DNA of 64,000 nt from Ceratothoa steindachneri (lineage: Eukaryota; Arthropoda; Malacostraca; Isopoda; Cymothoidae), in the NCBI GenBank assembly GCA_963969495.1, contig OZ018317.1, positions 30,455,503 through 30,519,502 on the forward strand, in the 5' to 3' direction. Below the pieces are notes generated by a model that saw nothing but the letters and a program-made list of their open reading frames with translations, was not told where the DNA came from and did not search any database. The position numbers and the translations under genes were made by a program. Position 1 is the stretch's first letter, and each line of letters begins with the position of its first letter. Below, piece after piece: positions 10,661 to 23,036 of this stretch.

Positions 10661-12754
10661 ACAAGTGGAGATGCCCTAAGGTGGTTCGATATATGGTAAG
10701 AGATGATCCACTCTACCAGTCAAAGTTGTACCTCACTTTACCTCATCCTCCCCAGTACCAAGAGTAGACAGGCCCTGCTTGGAAGCAGATCTCTATGCAC
10801 CTCCAGTTGCCCACCATTCCTCTCTATTGTAGCCATACTAATTGAAAAAAAGAACAAAATGCATGGAAAGCAGATACTATGAGCTCCTAATACCTTGGAA
10901 GGTTAAGAGAAAAGTCTCCATAGGATCAGAAAATTCAGGAATGTAATAATTTACGCCTACACTATCCACGTGTTCGAGCTAAGGGGGCCTTGACAGCCCA
11001 GCTCACCATTCAGGAGAAATTGTCCTCGAGCTTTGACTATAAAGGATGGTGCAAATGTAGCCACCTTAAATGTGTACTGGGAGAAAGTGAGCAGAGTTAA
11101 CAGCCGAACACACCCCATGCCTAATCCTTGCATTAGCAAGTGAGCTTTGGGCTCTCACAATATACACACACTGCCACTCGACTAAGGGCCCATAAGAGGA
11201 AGAAAGTGCACTGAGCAGTCAGAACCTGTCTGGATAGAAGAGCAAATTTGGAAGTGGGTAGGTGGGTATGTAATAGAGAAATAGAGAGAGGCGGGTATAC
11301 TAACAAGTAGGGTAGGTGATATCCTACTATTATCATACTCTGGCACTCGGTGATCCCAGGATGGCATGCAGTTCACTGAAGCACCAGGTAAGAACAGTAC
11401 CTCCTGGTACAAGTGCGGGTAGAAAAAAGTTTGAAGGGATAGCTACAATAATAATAACAATAATAAATAAAGATAAAATATCATTGAGGAGCGAGGGGAA
11501 AGTACACCAACAACTTTCCCAGGCCCTATCAGAGAGTTCATGTCAATCCAGTGAAGAGGTCTTCCCTAATTTGCACTCAGGCAAGTAGGATGAGCAGCTC
11601 CTCCAGGTACCAAGTGCAACAGGATGCACAGTGTACACCACTATGAGGCTGAGTGTGGCAGACTACATGGTGTACTCACTTGAGGGTTTTATTGGCAAAT
11701 TCCACAACCTTAGCCTTCACTAACACTCTCATCAACACAAACTTTATTTCCATTGAAAGCAATGTGGTTGCAATCTTTTCATCTGAACCTCTTTCATTCA
11801 CACAGTGTCGCAATCTGAGAGCGAGTGTAATGAAAGCACAAAATATATATAACATAAAAAATTTGTGCACATTTTTTTTTTTGTAAAAAACAAAAAGTAG
11901 AAACTTAAAAAAACTTTAAAAATTCATTGACTTAGACAACATATCATTCTGAAGGGAAGAAGTCAGTTAGAGATAAAGGCAATCATATAAATAAAATCAA
12001 ATCACTGTGAGATGTTTGTGATATAATAACATGAATGGTGGATTATAAAAACTGACCCACTCGTAAAATGGCCTATTACGTATTATCAACCGATTAATTG
12101 TAGCATCCCTAGGAGTGTAACAATACTGATAATTTCAATACCAATAATTACCTATACTAAATATAATTTTAAATGAAATAATAGTTCAAACTATCAAGAT
12201 GAAAATGTGAAGAAAAATAAAATAGCTCCAGAAAAGAATTCATTTCATATAAAAACAAAAGATTTTCTAAAAAAAATCTTTTTGGAGGAATTATCAAATC
12301 ATTAGAAAGTAAATTCATTGATTTTGAAAATAAGTCCTTAGAAAGGAAAGGCTAGTTTATTGATTGTATTTCTCTATTATAGTTTCTAGACAAAAAACTT
12401 TGAAACTGTATATTTTTCTTTTTGAGTTCTTATTAGACTAAAATTTAATATATTTTTTTTATCTAAAACTTTTGGGTCAAAATTTGCACTAAAATGTTTA
12501 AATATCAAAATGTGTATAGTCATTAAACAAATTTATCTTATAAATTTAAATGAAATCTAAAATTTTCATTCAATTGAGTTAAGTTGTACACACACACGAA
12601 TCAACTCAATGAGAGAAGTAGGTGTTAATGAGTGGGGGAGATCAAAAGCATTGGGAAAAAAGAACAGACCTAGTAAAATAAGCACATGCAAATAACACCA
12701 ATACAAGAAACTCAGGTCTTTAAAACAACTAAAATCAAAAGGGCTCAACAGTAC
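10661..12754. other. SVOP intron 7 remainder, no gene recognised
   Basis: Mixed-composition DNA, becoming very AT-rich beyond 11880. Open stretches are short and match nothing I know. Decayed repeats are likely at 10960-11640 but have no identifiable ends. Confidence 0.45.
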
Positions 12755-12842
12755 CATTTTCTGCTGCAATTTTCCGAAGGGTGGACAAAGCTCGCTCTGA
12801 ATTACCGGATGCTGCATCAAACCTTGCACTTTCTGGTAACCA
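12755..12842 (-). CDS. SVOP: SVOP exon 7 (residues 234-262)
   Basis: 88 nt after a TTTGCAG acceptor. It encodes [20 protein letters not shown], then [22 protein letters not shown] is the conserved start of the large cytoplasmic loop after helix 6 in SVOP. The donor reads G/GTACTG, which is weaker than the others but gives the right phase for exon 8. Reading through the donor would reach a stop within a few codons. Confidence 0.92.
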
Positions 12843-14039
12843 CTGCAAATTGAGAAGACAAACATGAGATTGGTATACTGGTGTGATAAATAAAAGCATT
12901 TTCATTCGAGGGATAATAGTAAAGAATATTAGGGATACTAAAAGCTGTAATATTAAACCTAATTATTTAAGTCTCCCCTAGCATAAAGCCCTGCCCATAG
13001 GCTACCACCTCAAGGAACTCAGCCAAAGAGAACAGGGTTCTCACAGACACAGCACTTTGTTAATCTTCAGCATGTTATGAATATATTTACTGATTGAATT
13101 TATATTTTTTTAATTGTTTAATGGTTATTTGGTGGTCACTGACAAAGGCACAACAGCTGAAACAACAAATGAAAAATTAATGATAAACTAGGTACTATAA
13201 ATAAACAAACCACAATCTTAATAATAAGTAGTACTTACGACCACAATCACAAGAACCATTTTTTTTAACAATTAAGTCATACTTAGGTATACTAGGGGAG
13301 GTCCATCTCCCTCAGGGAAGCAAGTGTGCCACCAATAATTTAAAATAGAGGAGGGGGGGGGGGACTCCCGAAACTCTGACACCCCAAACTGGTGTAGAAG
13401 AGCCAGCCCCAGCACCAAAAGACAAGCAGTAACAACCCTATTCATTACAATACCAGGAGAACAAATGGCCATGAAGCTCGCCCAAAGTATGACATCTAAC
13501 CAAAAAGTGGTGTACAGTCTAGGGTACCAAGCAATCTGCAAGAAAGGTTCGGGGAGTACTCAATTTGATGGTACTGCATCCCACAAGGGCATAGCCATGG
13601 AAATTTTTAAAAGTTTATCTTTAGGGCAGGTTAACATAACCATTTACTTAAAAAAAAAATATTGGAGGACCATCTTCTCTAAAGACTCGAATGTAGTGGT
13701 TTGAGTTTTAAGTAGGAGTTCGCCCCCCCTCCCCCCACCCCTGATCCATGTAGATGCCTAATCCCTAGCTTTATTTTTCAGGGCGCCTGGGATGACTGAA
13801 AGGATGGGAAGAGAGTCTGGGCGAGAGAGTCAATTGACTTCCATTGTGCCCCACATTCATTTTTTTTTCTTTTCTTCAGGAGAAACTTTCAGCAAAAGAA
13901 TATTAGTGGATACAATAGAATTTTGTTAGGAGAGTGGGGCCCCTCCGATGAACACTAAAGCCCAGGGCTGGAACACAGCCGATAAGAGATTCCACACATC
14001 ACTAAGAAAGAGTGAAAGTGACAGTAAAGTCGAAGTGCA
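12843..14039. other. SVOP intron 6 start, no gene recognised
   Basis: AT-rich at first, with a poly-G run (about 13355-13364). Short open stretches at 13272-13541 (minus) and 13465-13704 (plus) are shadows of one another and match nothing I know. Confidence 0.4.
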
Positions 14040-15175
14040 TAGGAGTATATAGAGCAGAGAGTAAGTTTAGGGTAGAAGGGTCGAAAGATATAAAAGCTTT
14101 CTTTAGGGAGTAAGAAAGCTATTGTAGGGAGAAGTTAGGTGAGAATACTAGGTTCGGGGTGAAAGAGTTGGGTGAGTTTTTAGATGGTCATATGAAAGTT
14201 TTTTATAAGACAATTATGAGTGTTGGTGAACCTAGGTGAAAGGGGTGAAAGGGAGAAAGATTGAACAAGATAAAAGAGTGAAGATGTGTGTAAAGTATAA
14301 GATCATGAATGGGAAAGAATGAAAGAGTAGATTTGTGTGCACGCCGATTGGAATCATTGGCAAGAATGAGATTTGGGGATGAAGGAATAAATGAGGAAAA
14401 GAAGCTTACAAAAAGTTTCTGAGTATGATTCCAGATAAGGTGTGTGAATACGCTCATTTTATATGGAAGGAAAAGATAAAATAGACAGGAGGACGATTGT
14501 TGTGGGAGAAAGTTTTAGAAACTGTGGAAGATTGTGAGTTTGAAGAGTAGACAGGAAGGAAGCCTCTATATATATACAATGAGGAACAAATGTGAGCCTT
14601 CCATATCCCAGTTTCAGTCATGCATTGGTTAAGAAATGAGTTGAGGTGTTGGCCGAATTTTGGGGCAGTTATTATGGTTAGAATGAGTGAAGGGAAGAGC
14701 AAAAGCTGTGTATGTTGGCCATGAGTGCAGTGAGAGTAGAAGTGGGAATGCAGGTTGGAGTGGTTGGAGTACAAGTCGGAATGGTGGAAGTGGTAGTCAC
14801 ATGAATGAAAGGGATGGTAGCAGGTACAGAAGGAATGAGCCTAAGTGTCTGCGATTGAATAAAAGTGGGTACATGAGGACTAAATGTTTTTGGTTGCTTG
14901 GGAGTTGTTTTGGCTAGGGGCAATCTGAACACATGAACAAGGCGAGTGTGTGTTACAGATGTGGAAGGGACATCTGGCATGTGATTGCATGGAAGGTGAA
15001 CAAAGTAATGTGAGTAGTTCTGGATAATGTGGCAATTGTGATCAGAGAAGGCATTATGCAAGAATGAGTGGCAGTCCGAAGAATACAAGTGGGAAGTGCA
15101 GAATGATTAGTTATGCAACAAGGCTATGTAGAACCAAGCAAGGATTTACGAATATAAATGAGAGTGAAACAGAAT
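14040..15175 (+). pseudogene. Decayed gag-like region with CCHC zinc knuckles
   Basis: The plus strand carries broken frames typical of a retroelement gag: LARMRFGDEGINEEKKLTKSF, then VMIPDKVCEYAHF and RLLWEKVLETVED. Further on come two CCHC-like motifs, C-Y-R-C-G-R at about 14952 (needing a frameshift to reach H and C) and C-G-N-C-D-Q-R-R-H-Y-A-R at about 15031. The block order of folded capsid-like region then knuckles fits an LTR-type retroelement. No long terminal repeats or pol were seen. Confidence 0.55.
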
Positions 15176-15179
15176 AATG

Positions 15180-18100
15180 TAAGCAATGCCTGGTAGAAAC
15201 CCAACTGACTTGAAAAAGAGGGGATATGGCATGGAAACCAACCCCCTCCTAAGACTTGGAGCCATCTATATACAGTGGCACTGATCCAGCATGACACAAA
15301 GTGTGCTCTAAAGAGACTAAAAACAATACTCAGAGCTTTGTGGAAACTTTGGGATTAGAGGCATGGTGACAAATAGTCAAAGGTAGTACCCTACAGGGTG
15401 ACATCCTGGGCAGAACCAGAGGTGCCACTGGCCCAAGAGTACAATGAGCTCTCGAAGGAGTTTACTACTACTAAACTCAAAGGGCTTAATGTACGACGTC
15501 TCTCGGCGGCATAGACACCGTCGAGATCGGCAGCAGATGCACTGAGAGCCTTTGAAGACTGCGGGAGGCACCGGGCTCGCACATACAGGCACATAATGCA
15601 CTGTGCATGGCACAGAGCAAGTGGCATCTCGCAGGCATTGCCAAGTAGGCTCCCAATGGGGAATGTTTAGGAGGCATCAATCTCCAGGGGGACACCGATG
15701 TGGTGGATCGAGTACAGCTTCTGCAATACATGCTTGGCTGTGAATGCATAAAACTCGCATCTGTTAGTCAAGCTTCAAACAAACAAAGGATCGGTAGAAA
15801 AACAAAGCAGTAGCCCTATCAGCACCCCATGTACTGAACGTCACGGGATGAAGCATGTCTATGGGAAGGTACAAGAGACCCTAAGACTGTGAATATGAGG
15901 CTCCCAGGTTAGGCATCAGTCAAAAACAAGACCATGGAAACTGTGTGAATCCACCACCTACAAACAAACTCCGTTTACGAACAAGTATGGGTTGGGGTGG
16001 AGCTATGGATGGTAGCAGAAGTGCACCACCACTATAGGTTTAAAAACCAAAAGCAGAGGGCTTCGGCATAGCGAGAGATGCGGTTCAATGACTGTTGGAG
16101 TTGACACTCCAGAGTTAGCATCTGGTCTGCACCAAAAGAGATCAAAAGGTTTTCCACAAAGAGCGTAGCGAGTACATCTTCCAACAGCACAGAAATGATA
16201 CCGTTGATGCTCAAGGAAAAGATTGACACTGAGGGCACATTCATGAGGGACACCCTCTTCCTGGTCCATTGGGCCAGAGAGGGCTCTCCCCACCTGAATG
16301 CGGAATTAATGATCTCTAAGAAATTCAGAAATAAAGATTGCTAAGCATCCCTTCACCCTCATTGTGTGGAGAGTCTCCATGATCCAATATTGCCATGCAG
16401 TATCATAGGCCTTCTCCAGATTGAAAAACACTGAAACGGAGTGCTGTCTAGAAAGAAAGGCCTGGGAGACAGCATTTTCCAGTCGGATCATAGCATTGGA
16501 CATGGAGTGGAACTTGCTGAAGCCTCAATATGTAGAAGACAAGTGGCCTCCGCTGTCCAGGAAAACTGATAATCTAAGATTTACCAATTTTTCCATCACT
16601 TGCACACACAAAGAGGTTAAAGAAATTGGGCAGAAACCAGCCGGGGTAGAATCATTTATTATCGGTTTGCAAAAAGCAAGTGCAGTAGCAATTGACCAAG
16701 AGGCTGGGAGGGTAGCCTCAGTCCAGATCCTGTTAAAGAAATCCTGCAGAAAGACCATAGTTCACTCACCTAGGTGTCGAAGCATGGCATATGGGAGATC
16801 ATTCAGACCAGAGACAATGTCCTGGGATGAAGCGAGAGCAGAATACAATTCAACGTAAACCTGAAAGATTGTCCGCCTCTGGAGTACTTTCCAGTCAGTG
16901 GCCTTCAGCAACATTACAACATGCAATGAATGCTGATGGAGCAGCATCTTGGCTAGAGAATGTGGACAAAGCAGTTGCAAAGGATTCCACAACAGATGAG
17001 GGGTTCGAGATTGCAGTCCCATTCTCCAGGAGAACAGGAGAGTGGTCCTGCGAGAACTTGACCCAAATTCTTTTGACTGGTTTCCTAACCTCTGCAAAAG
17101 GGGTCTTCCAGTTGAATGAAGACAAGTATGCACACCAGAAAAAGTGGTGGGTGGGCTTCAAAATATATCTGAACCTAGCCCAAACATTACAAAACTCACA
17201 GATAGTGAAGTCATTCAGGTGGCACTTATAGCGCATGTAGGCATATCACTTCTGTCTGAGAGCCATCTCACACATGACTGACCACCAAGGAAGTGGAGGG
17301 CATGGAAAATGATCAAATGTGTTTAGGAGTACTAGTTATGCCCACAGTGATGAGATTGAGGGAGCAAAACTCAACAGCCTTATCCTCTGACCTAAAATTT
17401 TCGACTAGGACAGTGAAATCAGTCATTTCCTACATGTAGATCACTGTGCCTGTTCCAAGCAACAACAGGGGTTTTTCAGGGGGCAACAGCCCCAGAAACT
17501 CATAGGTGAAGTTGAAACTGGTTACTACAATGGTCATAGACCCTTTCCCGCCCCAAATCTGGCTATGCATCTGTAGAGCATAGGGATAGATCTAGGCAAG
17601 AAAATGCAGTGGTTCTCAGTCAGGGGTGTGTAAATTCCTCCACAATGAGGATTCCTATCTCCAGCTCATCGATCAGGTCGTCAAGGACCTGACCTGTGGG
17701 AATGATTAAGTAGTCTCTCCAGAGGTGTCTACCATTTAAATCAACGAACAGTAGATAAAGTCTCGGCAACCATGCCATGACTCAGAGGAAGTCCCCCACA
17801 TCAAAGTTACCTGATATAGGAATTTACACAAAAATAACAGTATACCTCCTTTCCAGGTCAAGCTGCACTGCCAGTGTCTGAAAGGAGGTATTTATAACAA
17901 ATAGAAGAAATGAGGCCTCATGCCGGGTCAAATGGAGCATCCTCTTGCCCGACCCCCATCCCATGGTGATGGGGTTGCAAAACCCTTATATCCTTTATAG
18001 GGAATACATGCTCAGCATGGTCTCCTGCAAAAAAATAACTAATAGGGAATGGAAGGAGAAGAGCCTCAGCGGCTTCGGAGGCAGGTTTCCCTCCCTTGGA

Positions 18101-18980
18101 GGGTCCCAAATATCCAAGTCACCCTGAGGAGGCGTAGGAGTGGAAGCTCTTTTGGTATTTCTTTCCTTTCAGGGGACAGCTTTAGGATTCCCCAAAGACA
18201 GCCTCATGACCACATTTAGGGTGTTTGCCTGCTGTGAATCTTAATGACTTGGTGGAGGCGTGTGGCCATTTCGCCTTACGAGAACTGATTACAGTCGAAT
18301 GCGATGAAGAGTGTAGGGGTTGGTCTAGAGACCCCTCTGAGTTTTCTCATCACACATTCGATCTTGCCCACCTCGTGGTCAGCCAGCTCTAAGATGACGT
18401 CTTTTAAGGAGTGTTTCACGAGTTCCCTCGCATAAACCATTTCTTTCATAAAGTTCGTGGAAGAGTGTGGCTTCACACTCACCGGCAAGCCATCAAGTGT
18501 TTAAAGGGGACTAATAATGGCCGTCTCGGAAGGGCCCACCACATTCGCCATAAAATTCCTGTCTGTGAAACGTTTCACTTTAGACACTCTACCAGTCAAT
18601 CTAGATAAAGCTCTCCTTGGATAGAGCATATGTCCTCTAGCCAACTTGGTGCCATCAGTGGAGCAAATAACCAGAAAGCAGCATTTGAAGCCAGTGGGCT
18701 AAAAAACGCTGTTATCTCTGAATGAGAGGCCCCAACATAATTGAGGCTTTGCTCAGTGCACTTGCGCCTTTATCTTGGTCTGGGCCTCCCCACCATAGGG
18801 TGCCTTGGGGCAAGATGTGCAGATCTTGGCCTTGTCGCTTGCTAAAGCAGAAGCAGACCTGTACTTCCTGAGAGCACCAGTAGAAGGAGTGGAGTCCCTT
18901 GTCTAGTTTGATTTCTTCTTACCTGTCCTTTTCTTTTTTGGAGAGGATGGTCACCTTCGGGACCATCTACACCTCAGCAG
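15180..18980 (-). mobile_element. LINE-I1 copy C: old, 3'-incomplete copy
   Basis: The order along the minus strand matches copy E: ORF1 C-terminal part (18130-18980; FIAFDCNQFS, VYARELVKHSLKDVILELAD), endonuclease (about 17600-18110), linker and RT (15900-17250; FCPISLTSLCVQVMEKLV, VFFNLEKAYDTAWQYWIME), then part of RNase H to about 15180. The final RNase H part, 3' UTR and poly-A are missing. Compared with E, most CG dinucleotides have become TG or CA and frames are broken every few hundred bases, so this is an old insertion. Confidence 0.85.
16306..17236 (-). pseudogene. Reverse transcriptase core of LINE-I1 copy C
   Basis: Broken frames contain LPASWSIATALAFCKP and the RT blocks FCPISLTS and VFFNLEKAYDTAWQYW. 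The YVDD block is degenerate near 16160 (LATLFVENLLISFGADQM), where the catalytic aspartates are lost. The element cannot encode an active polymerase. Confidence 0.8.
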
Positions 18981-19665
18981 GAGCCTACGAATAGCTATCC
19001 CCACAAGGTGTCAGGTATCCTGACTGGGGACTCATAGGGACTAAGGCCCAGCACTGGAGCTGGCACAGCTCCCAACTTGGCAACCACAGGCATGGCAACA
19101 AGGTGGATATCCACTAGGACAGACATATCCTTGACAAGGCAGCTAGGATCTGAAGATATGTTGTGGCAGACCCAAGGATGGGACCCCAAGACTTTTAGTT
19201 GGGCTTGCAGCCAACAAGTCAGTCGAGCCCAACCACCATAAGCAGTACAGCCTTATGAAACTGAGAAAGGCAACAGGGACATGGTCAGACCATTACACAC
19301 AGGGAAGTCATTAATGGGGTAAAACCAATATTCCCATCCCAATGCCCAGGTCCCCTCAAGGCCTGGTCTGATGCAACCTGCAGTCATTAAAGGGCAATGT
19401 TTATAGAGGTTCCAAAGCCTCTCTCCTGACAAGGCATGAGGTAGCTGGTGAGGTCCTTAAGCCTAGACAAAGGGTGGAGATAGTCTTGAGAAAAAGGAAT
19501 GCTGAGAGGGAGCGACGGGGAAGCATACCAACAACCTACCCCAGCCCTGTCAAAGAGTTACAAGGAGTACCAAGGAGTAACAAAGAAAGGAAGTACCCTA
19601 GGAGACCTTACGGTCCATTCAAGGAGGGTACCTTTGGACTAGCAATCGAGCAGGCACATGGCTGC
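18981..19665. other. Unassigned DNA between LINE-I1 copy C and the CR1 element
   Basis: No gene recognised. Composition resembles the neighbouring LINE-I1 ORF1 sequence, so this may be its badly decayed upstream part, but no alignment is convincing. Confidence 0.35.
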
Positions 19666-21726
19666 TCAATTGTTTTGCGTCCCTAAACGGCTACTTTTCA
19701 AGACTTTGTCTAGTCTTGACTTGAACTGGTCAACAGATTCACTGTTGACAACTTCTACTGGAAGTGCGTTCCACTTACCGCAGATACTGTAAGTGAAAAA
19801 ATTTCCACACAGATTGCGGTTGTAACGCTTCAATTCAAGTTTGAAGCCGTGATTGCGCGTTCTGTTCTCACTCAGTGTGAAAATATCCCGGTAGTCAACA
19901 TTGTCGAACCCTCGAAGTATTTTGAAAACTTCGATAAGCTGACCACGCAGTCTACGGGTTTCCAGCGAGAAAAGATCTAATTCCCTTAGTCTATCCTCAT
20001 AACTTTTATGTCGAATAGAGGGAATCAGTTTGGTTGCCCTGGCTTGTACGCGTTCCAACCTTGCGATATCCTTTCAAAACGAAGGACTCCAAAATTGTAC
20101 GGCATACTCCAGGTGCGGCCGAACCAGGGAGTTGTACAGACAAAGTACTATCTCTTTGTTACGGTATCCAAACTGGCGCTTTATGTAGCCTAAAATCCTT
20201 TGGGCTTTCTTCTCTGCCTCGATGCACTGTTTCGAGAACTTGAGGTCGCTAGTAATAGTTACACCCAAGTCCTTCTCAGTATCACTCGATTCAAGAGCAG
20301 TGCCCTTAAGGATATACTGAGATTGGGGGTTTCTGTGGCCGATATGCATTACTTTGCATTTCCCCACGTTAAAAGGCATTTGCCACGTGTCCGACCACTC
20401 CCAAATCTTCCAAAGATCTTCCTGCAGGCGGGCAGTATTTCCATCCTTTGCAACGTTCATACCAAGCTTGGTATCGTCGGCAAATTTGGAAATCTTGGCA
20501 ACCATGTCACCGTCCATGTCGTTGACGTAGATGATGAATAGTAGTGGTCCCAGGACAGAACCTTGAGGCACCCCGATAGTAACGGGCACCCACTCAGAAG
20601 CCTGTCCATTCACCACCACCCGTTGCCGTCTGCCACTTAGCCAGTTCTCGATCCAGCCGGCTACTTTTCCGTCTATGCCCAGCGCTCGCACTTTCCGGAG
20701 AAGGCGGCGGTGTGGTACCTTATCAAAGGCTTTCTGAAAGTCTCAGTACACCACATCCACCGCCTTGTCCCTATCGTGCTCACTGAACACGAAGTGGAAG
20801 AATTCCACAAGATTCGTCAGGCATGACCGTTGCCTTCGGGAGCCGTGCTGGGAACTCCTCAGTATCAGATTTGACTCTAAATACGGCGTCATTTTGTCCA
20901 CCATCATACTTTCCATGAGTTTACCGACTATCGAAGTCAGACTGATAGGTCGGTAGTTTGACGGTTGGCTACGGTCTCTTTTCTTGAAGATAGGAGTCAC
21001 CTCTGCTTCACGCCAGTCTCTAGGAACGCATTCGGTCCGGATTGACATGTTGAAGATTGCGCTCAGATGTCGTGACACTTGATCGCGCACTTCTTTCAAC
21101 ACTTTAGGTAGAAACCCATCTGGGCCAGGTGATTTGTTCGTCATTAGGTCACTGATGATCTTTTTTATTTCCCCTTCGGTGAAGTCCATATCCTCCAGCT
21201 TTTTCCCCAAGTAGGAATCCATTGGATGGGGGATGGGAGCACACTCTTCAGTAAACACTGAAGAGAAGTAGTCGTTGAGGAGGTTAGCATTTTCTGCATC
21301 TGAATGCTTTAATGCCCCCTCCTCATTTCTCAAAGAGCCAATCGTTCGACGGATTGGTTTACGGCTGTTCACATATCCAAAAAACTCCTTGGGATTCTCT
21401 TTACAGAGTCTCGCCACTCGGAGCTCAACCAAGTCCCTTATGCTGGACTTCACTCTCCTGGCTAGCCTCCGGTATTCGTCAAAGTCGCCCGAGATCTTCG
21501 ATTGCCAGTACACAGTTCTCTTCTCCCTAAGCAGTTGGCCGATTTCTCGATTAAACCACTTTGGTTGAACAGAAGACCGACGGGGACATTTCAGAGGGAT
21601 GAAACGTGATTGAAGACTCATGAACTTATCTTTGAAACTGTTCCACGAGTCTTCAACAACATCGCACACTTCTAGCATCGCGTCAGTCAGTCCAGCACAA
21701 AGACCTGCAAAGTCTGCTCTTTTCAA
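19666..21726 (-). pseudogene. CR1-like LINE ORF2 (RT and C-terminus), two nonsense codons
   Basis: A single minus-strand frame stays open from 21726 to 19666 except for TGA at 20743-20745 (V-V-Y-stop-D-F-Q-K-A-F, where Leu is expected) and TGA at 20074-20076. About 685 codons cover the endonuclease-RT linker, RT blocks NYRPISLTSIVGKLMES, IGVPQGSVLGPLLFIIYVND and SKFADDTKLG (catalytic ADD), and the conserved LINE C-terminus NGFKLELKRY-like and VNSESVDQFKSRLDK. The endonuclease is absent (5' truncated). The second copy at 56030-56830 is closely related. Two stops and no frameshift indicate a fairly recent insertion. Confidence 0.9.
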
Positions 21727-21954
21727 ATCGAGTTTCCTCGATTTACTAGTTGCAGGCCCTGCAACAGTGTCGGGGCATCCCTAATTTGCACTCTGTCTGG
21801 GTGAGAACAGTTCCTTCTGGTACCAAGTGCAGGTAGACAAAAGGTTGAGGGGATAGTCATAGAATAAAAAATAAAAAAAGAAGATAAAAGTACTACTGAG
21901 AGGCGGTGAGGGAAAAGCACACCAACAATTATATCAGGCCCCATCACTCAAGAG

Positions 21955-22790
21955 ATTTCAACATAAACCTGTCATTGAAGAGTTGTCCAGAGGCCAGTCA
22001 GCGATCTTCAGTGACACAATGACATGGATTGAATGCTGGTGGAGTAGCATCTCAGCTAGAAAATGTGCAGAAAGTGCTTGCAAAACTCCTCCAGGGTCAG
22101 GGGTCTGAGATTACAGCCCTGTTCTCCTGAAGAATGATAAGGGGGTCAGCAAGAGGGGTCTTCCCATTAAGAAATATATGCCTGCTAAGAAGAGAGAAGG
22201 GCATGCTTTGAGACACACAGGAACCTATTCTTAGGTTGTTGAAATTCACCGACAGTAAAATCGTTTGGGCGGTGCTTATAGTGCATGTAGGTGTATTATT
22301 TCTGTCTTAGGGCTGTCTCACACTCAGTCAACCAGCAAGGAAGCAGACAGTGTGCAAAACAGCCAGACATTCAAGGTTGTTTTTGCTTTTTTCACACTTA
22401 TCTGGCAACTGGATTCAAGGACATTAAGTTGCCATAATTTAAAATTTCAGCCTAGAAATAGGCTACTTTAAAATGAACAAAACCAAAGTAACGAAAAAAT
22501 GACACAAACAAAGTAGACATTCCAGCAATATTAGGTCCACAGCAATGAGGTTGCCAGAGAACTCAATGGCATCATTAACTGACCTAAACTCCTCAACCGG
22601 GACAGAAAATCAGTCATTTCCTGAAATGCAGACCACCACACCCGATCCAAGCACTATGAGACCGTTTCTCAGGCAGCAGCAGCCCATAAAATGATAGCTA
22701 AATTGGAAAATGGTCACTACTGTGAAGGTCGTTGACCACATTATATATCCCCTATCCAGGTGTAGCTGCATTGCTATCATCATAGTGTGT
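21955..22790 (-). mobile_element. LINE-I1 copy D: fragment (RT N-terminus to endonuclease)
   Basis: The sequence aligns with copy E from about 28985 to 30020, in the same orientation. It runs through the pre-RT segment (ATTGAATGCTGGTGGAG), the linker and the start of the endonuclease (ATCCAGGTGTAGCTGCA). It is interrupted by a nested mini-insertion at 22376-22514. Strong CG-to-TG/CA decay marks it as old. Confidence 0.75.
22376..22514 (-). mobile_element. Mini LINE-I1 3'-end insertion nested in copy D
   Basis: About 140 bp begin with a T-rich run and the diverged terminal hairpin (TCTGGCAACTGGATTCAAGG), followed by the conserved CTAGAAATAGGCTA 3'-UTR motif. Flanks AGACATTCAAG (22365-22375) and AGACATTCCAG (22515-22525) match in 10 of 11 bases, as expected of a target duplication. 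Confidence 0.8.
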
Positions 22791-22880
22791 TTCTCTCTTA
22801 GGATAAAGCCTTTGGAGGCACAATTTCCGGGCCTAGTGGTCCCCTCTGTGGGCTTGTCTTTTACGACATGTATTGCTGGA

Positions 22881-23036
22881 GTATAGGTATTTTTCCTCTC
22901 CCAAATACAGGTGTTATAAGTTTAGTCATTTATTGCACACATTAAAGGATTGTATAGGTATTTTTCCTCTCTCAAATACAGGTGTTATAAGTTTAGTCAT
23001 TTATTGCACACATTAAAGGATTGTATAGGTATTTTT
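22881..23036 (+). repeat. 71-bp tandem repeat, 2.2 units
   Basis: The phrase GTATAGGTATTTTT starts at 22881, 22952 and 23023, each 71 bases apart, with only one or two changes between the complete units (CCTCTCCCAAA versus CCTCTCTCAAA). Near identity means a recent local duplication. It may belong to the tail of a LINE whose end lies around 22790-22880. Confidence 0.9.
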
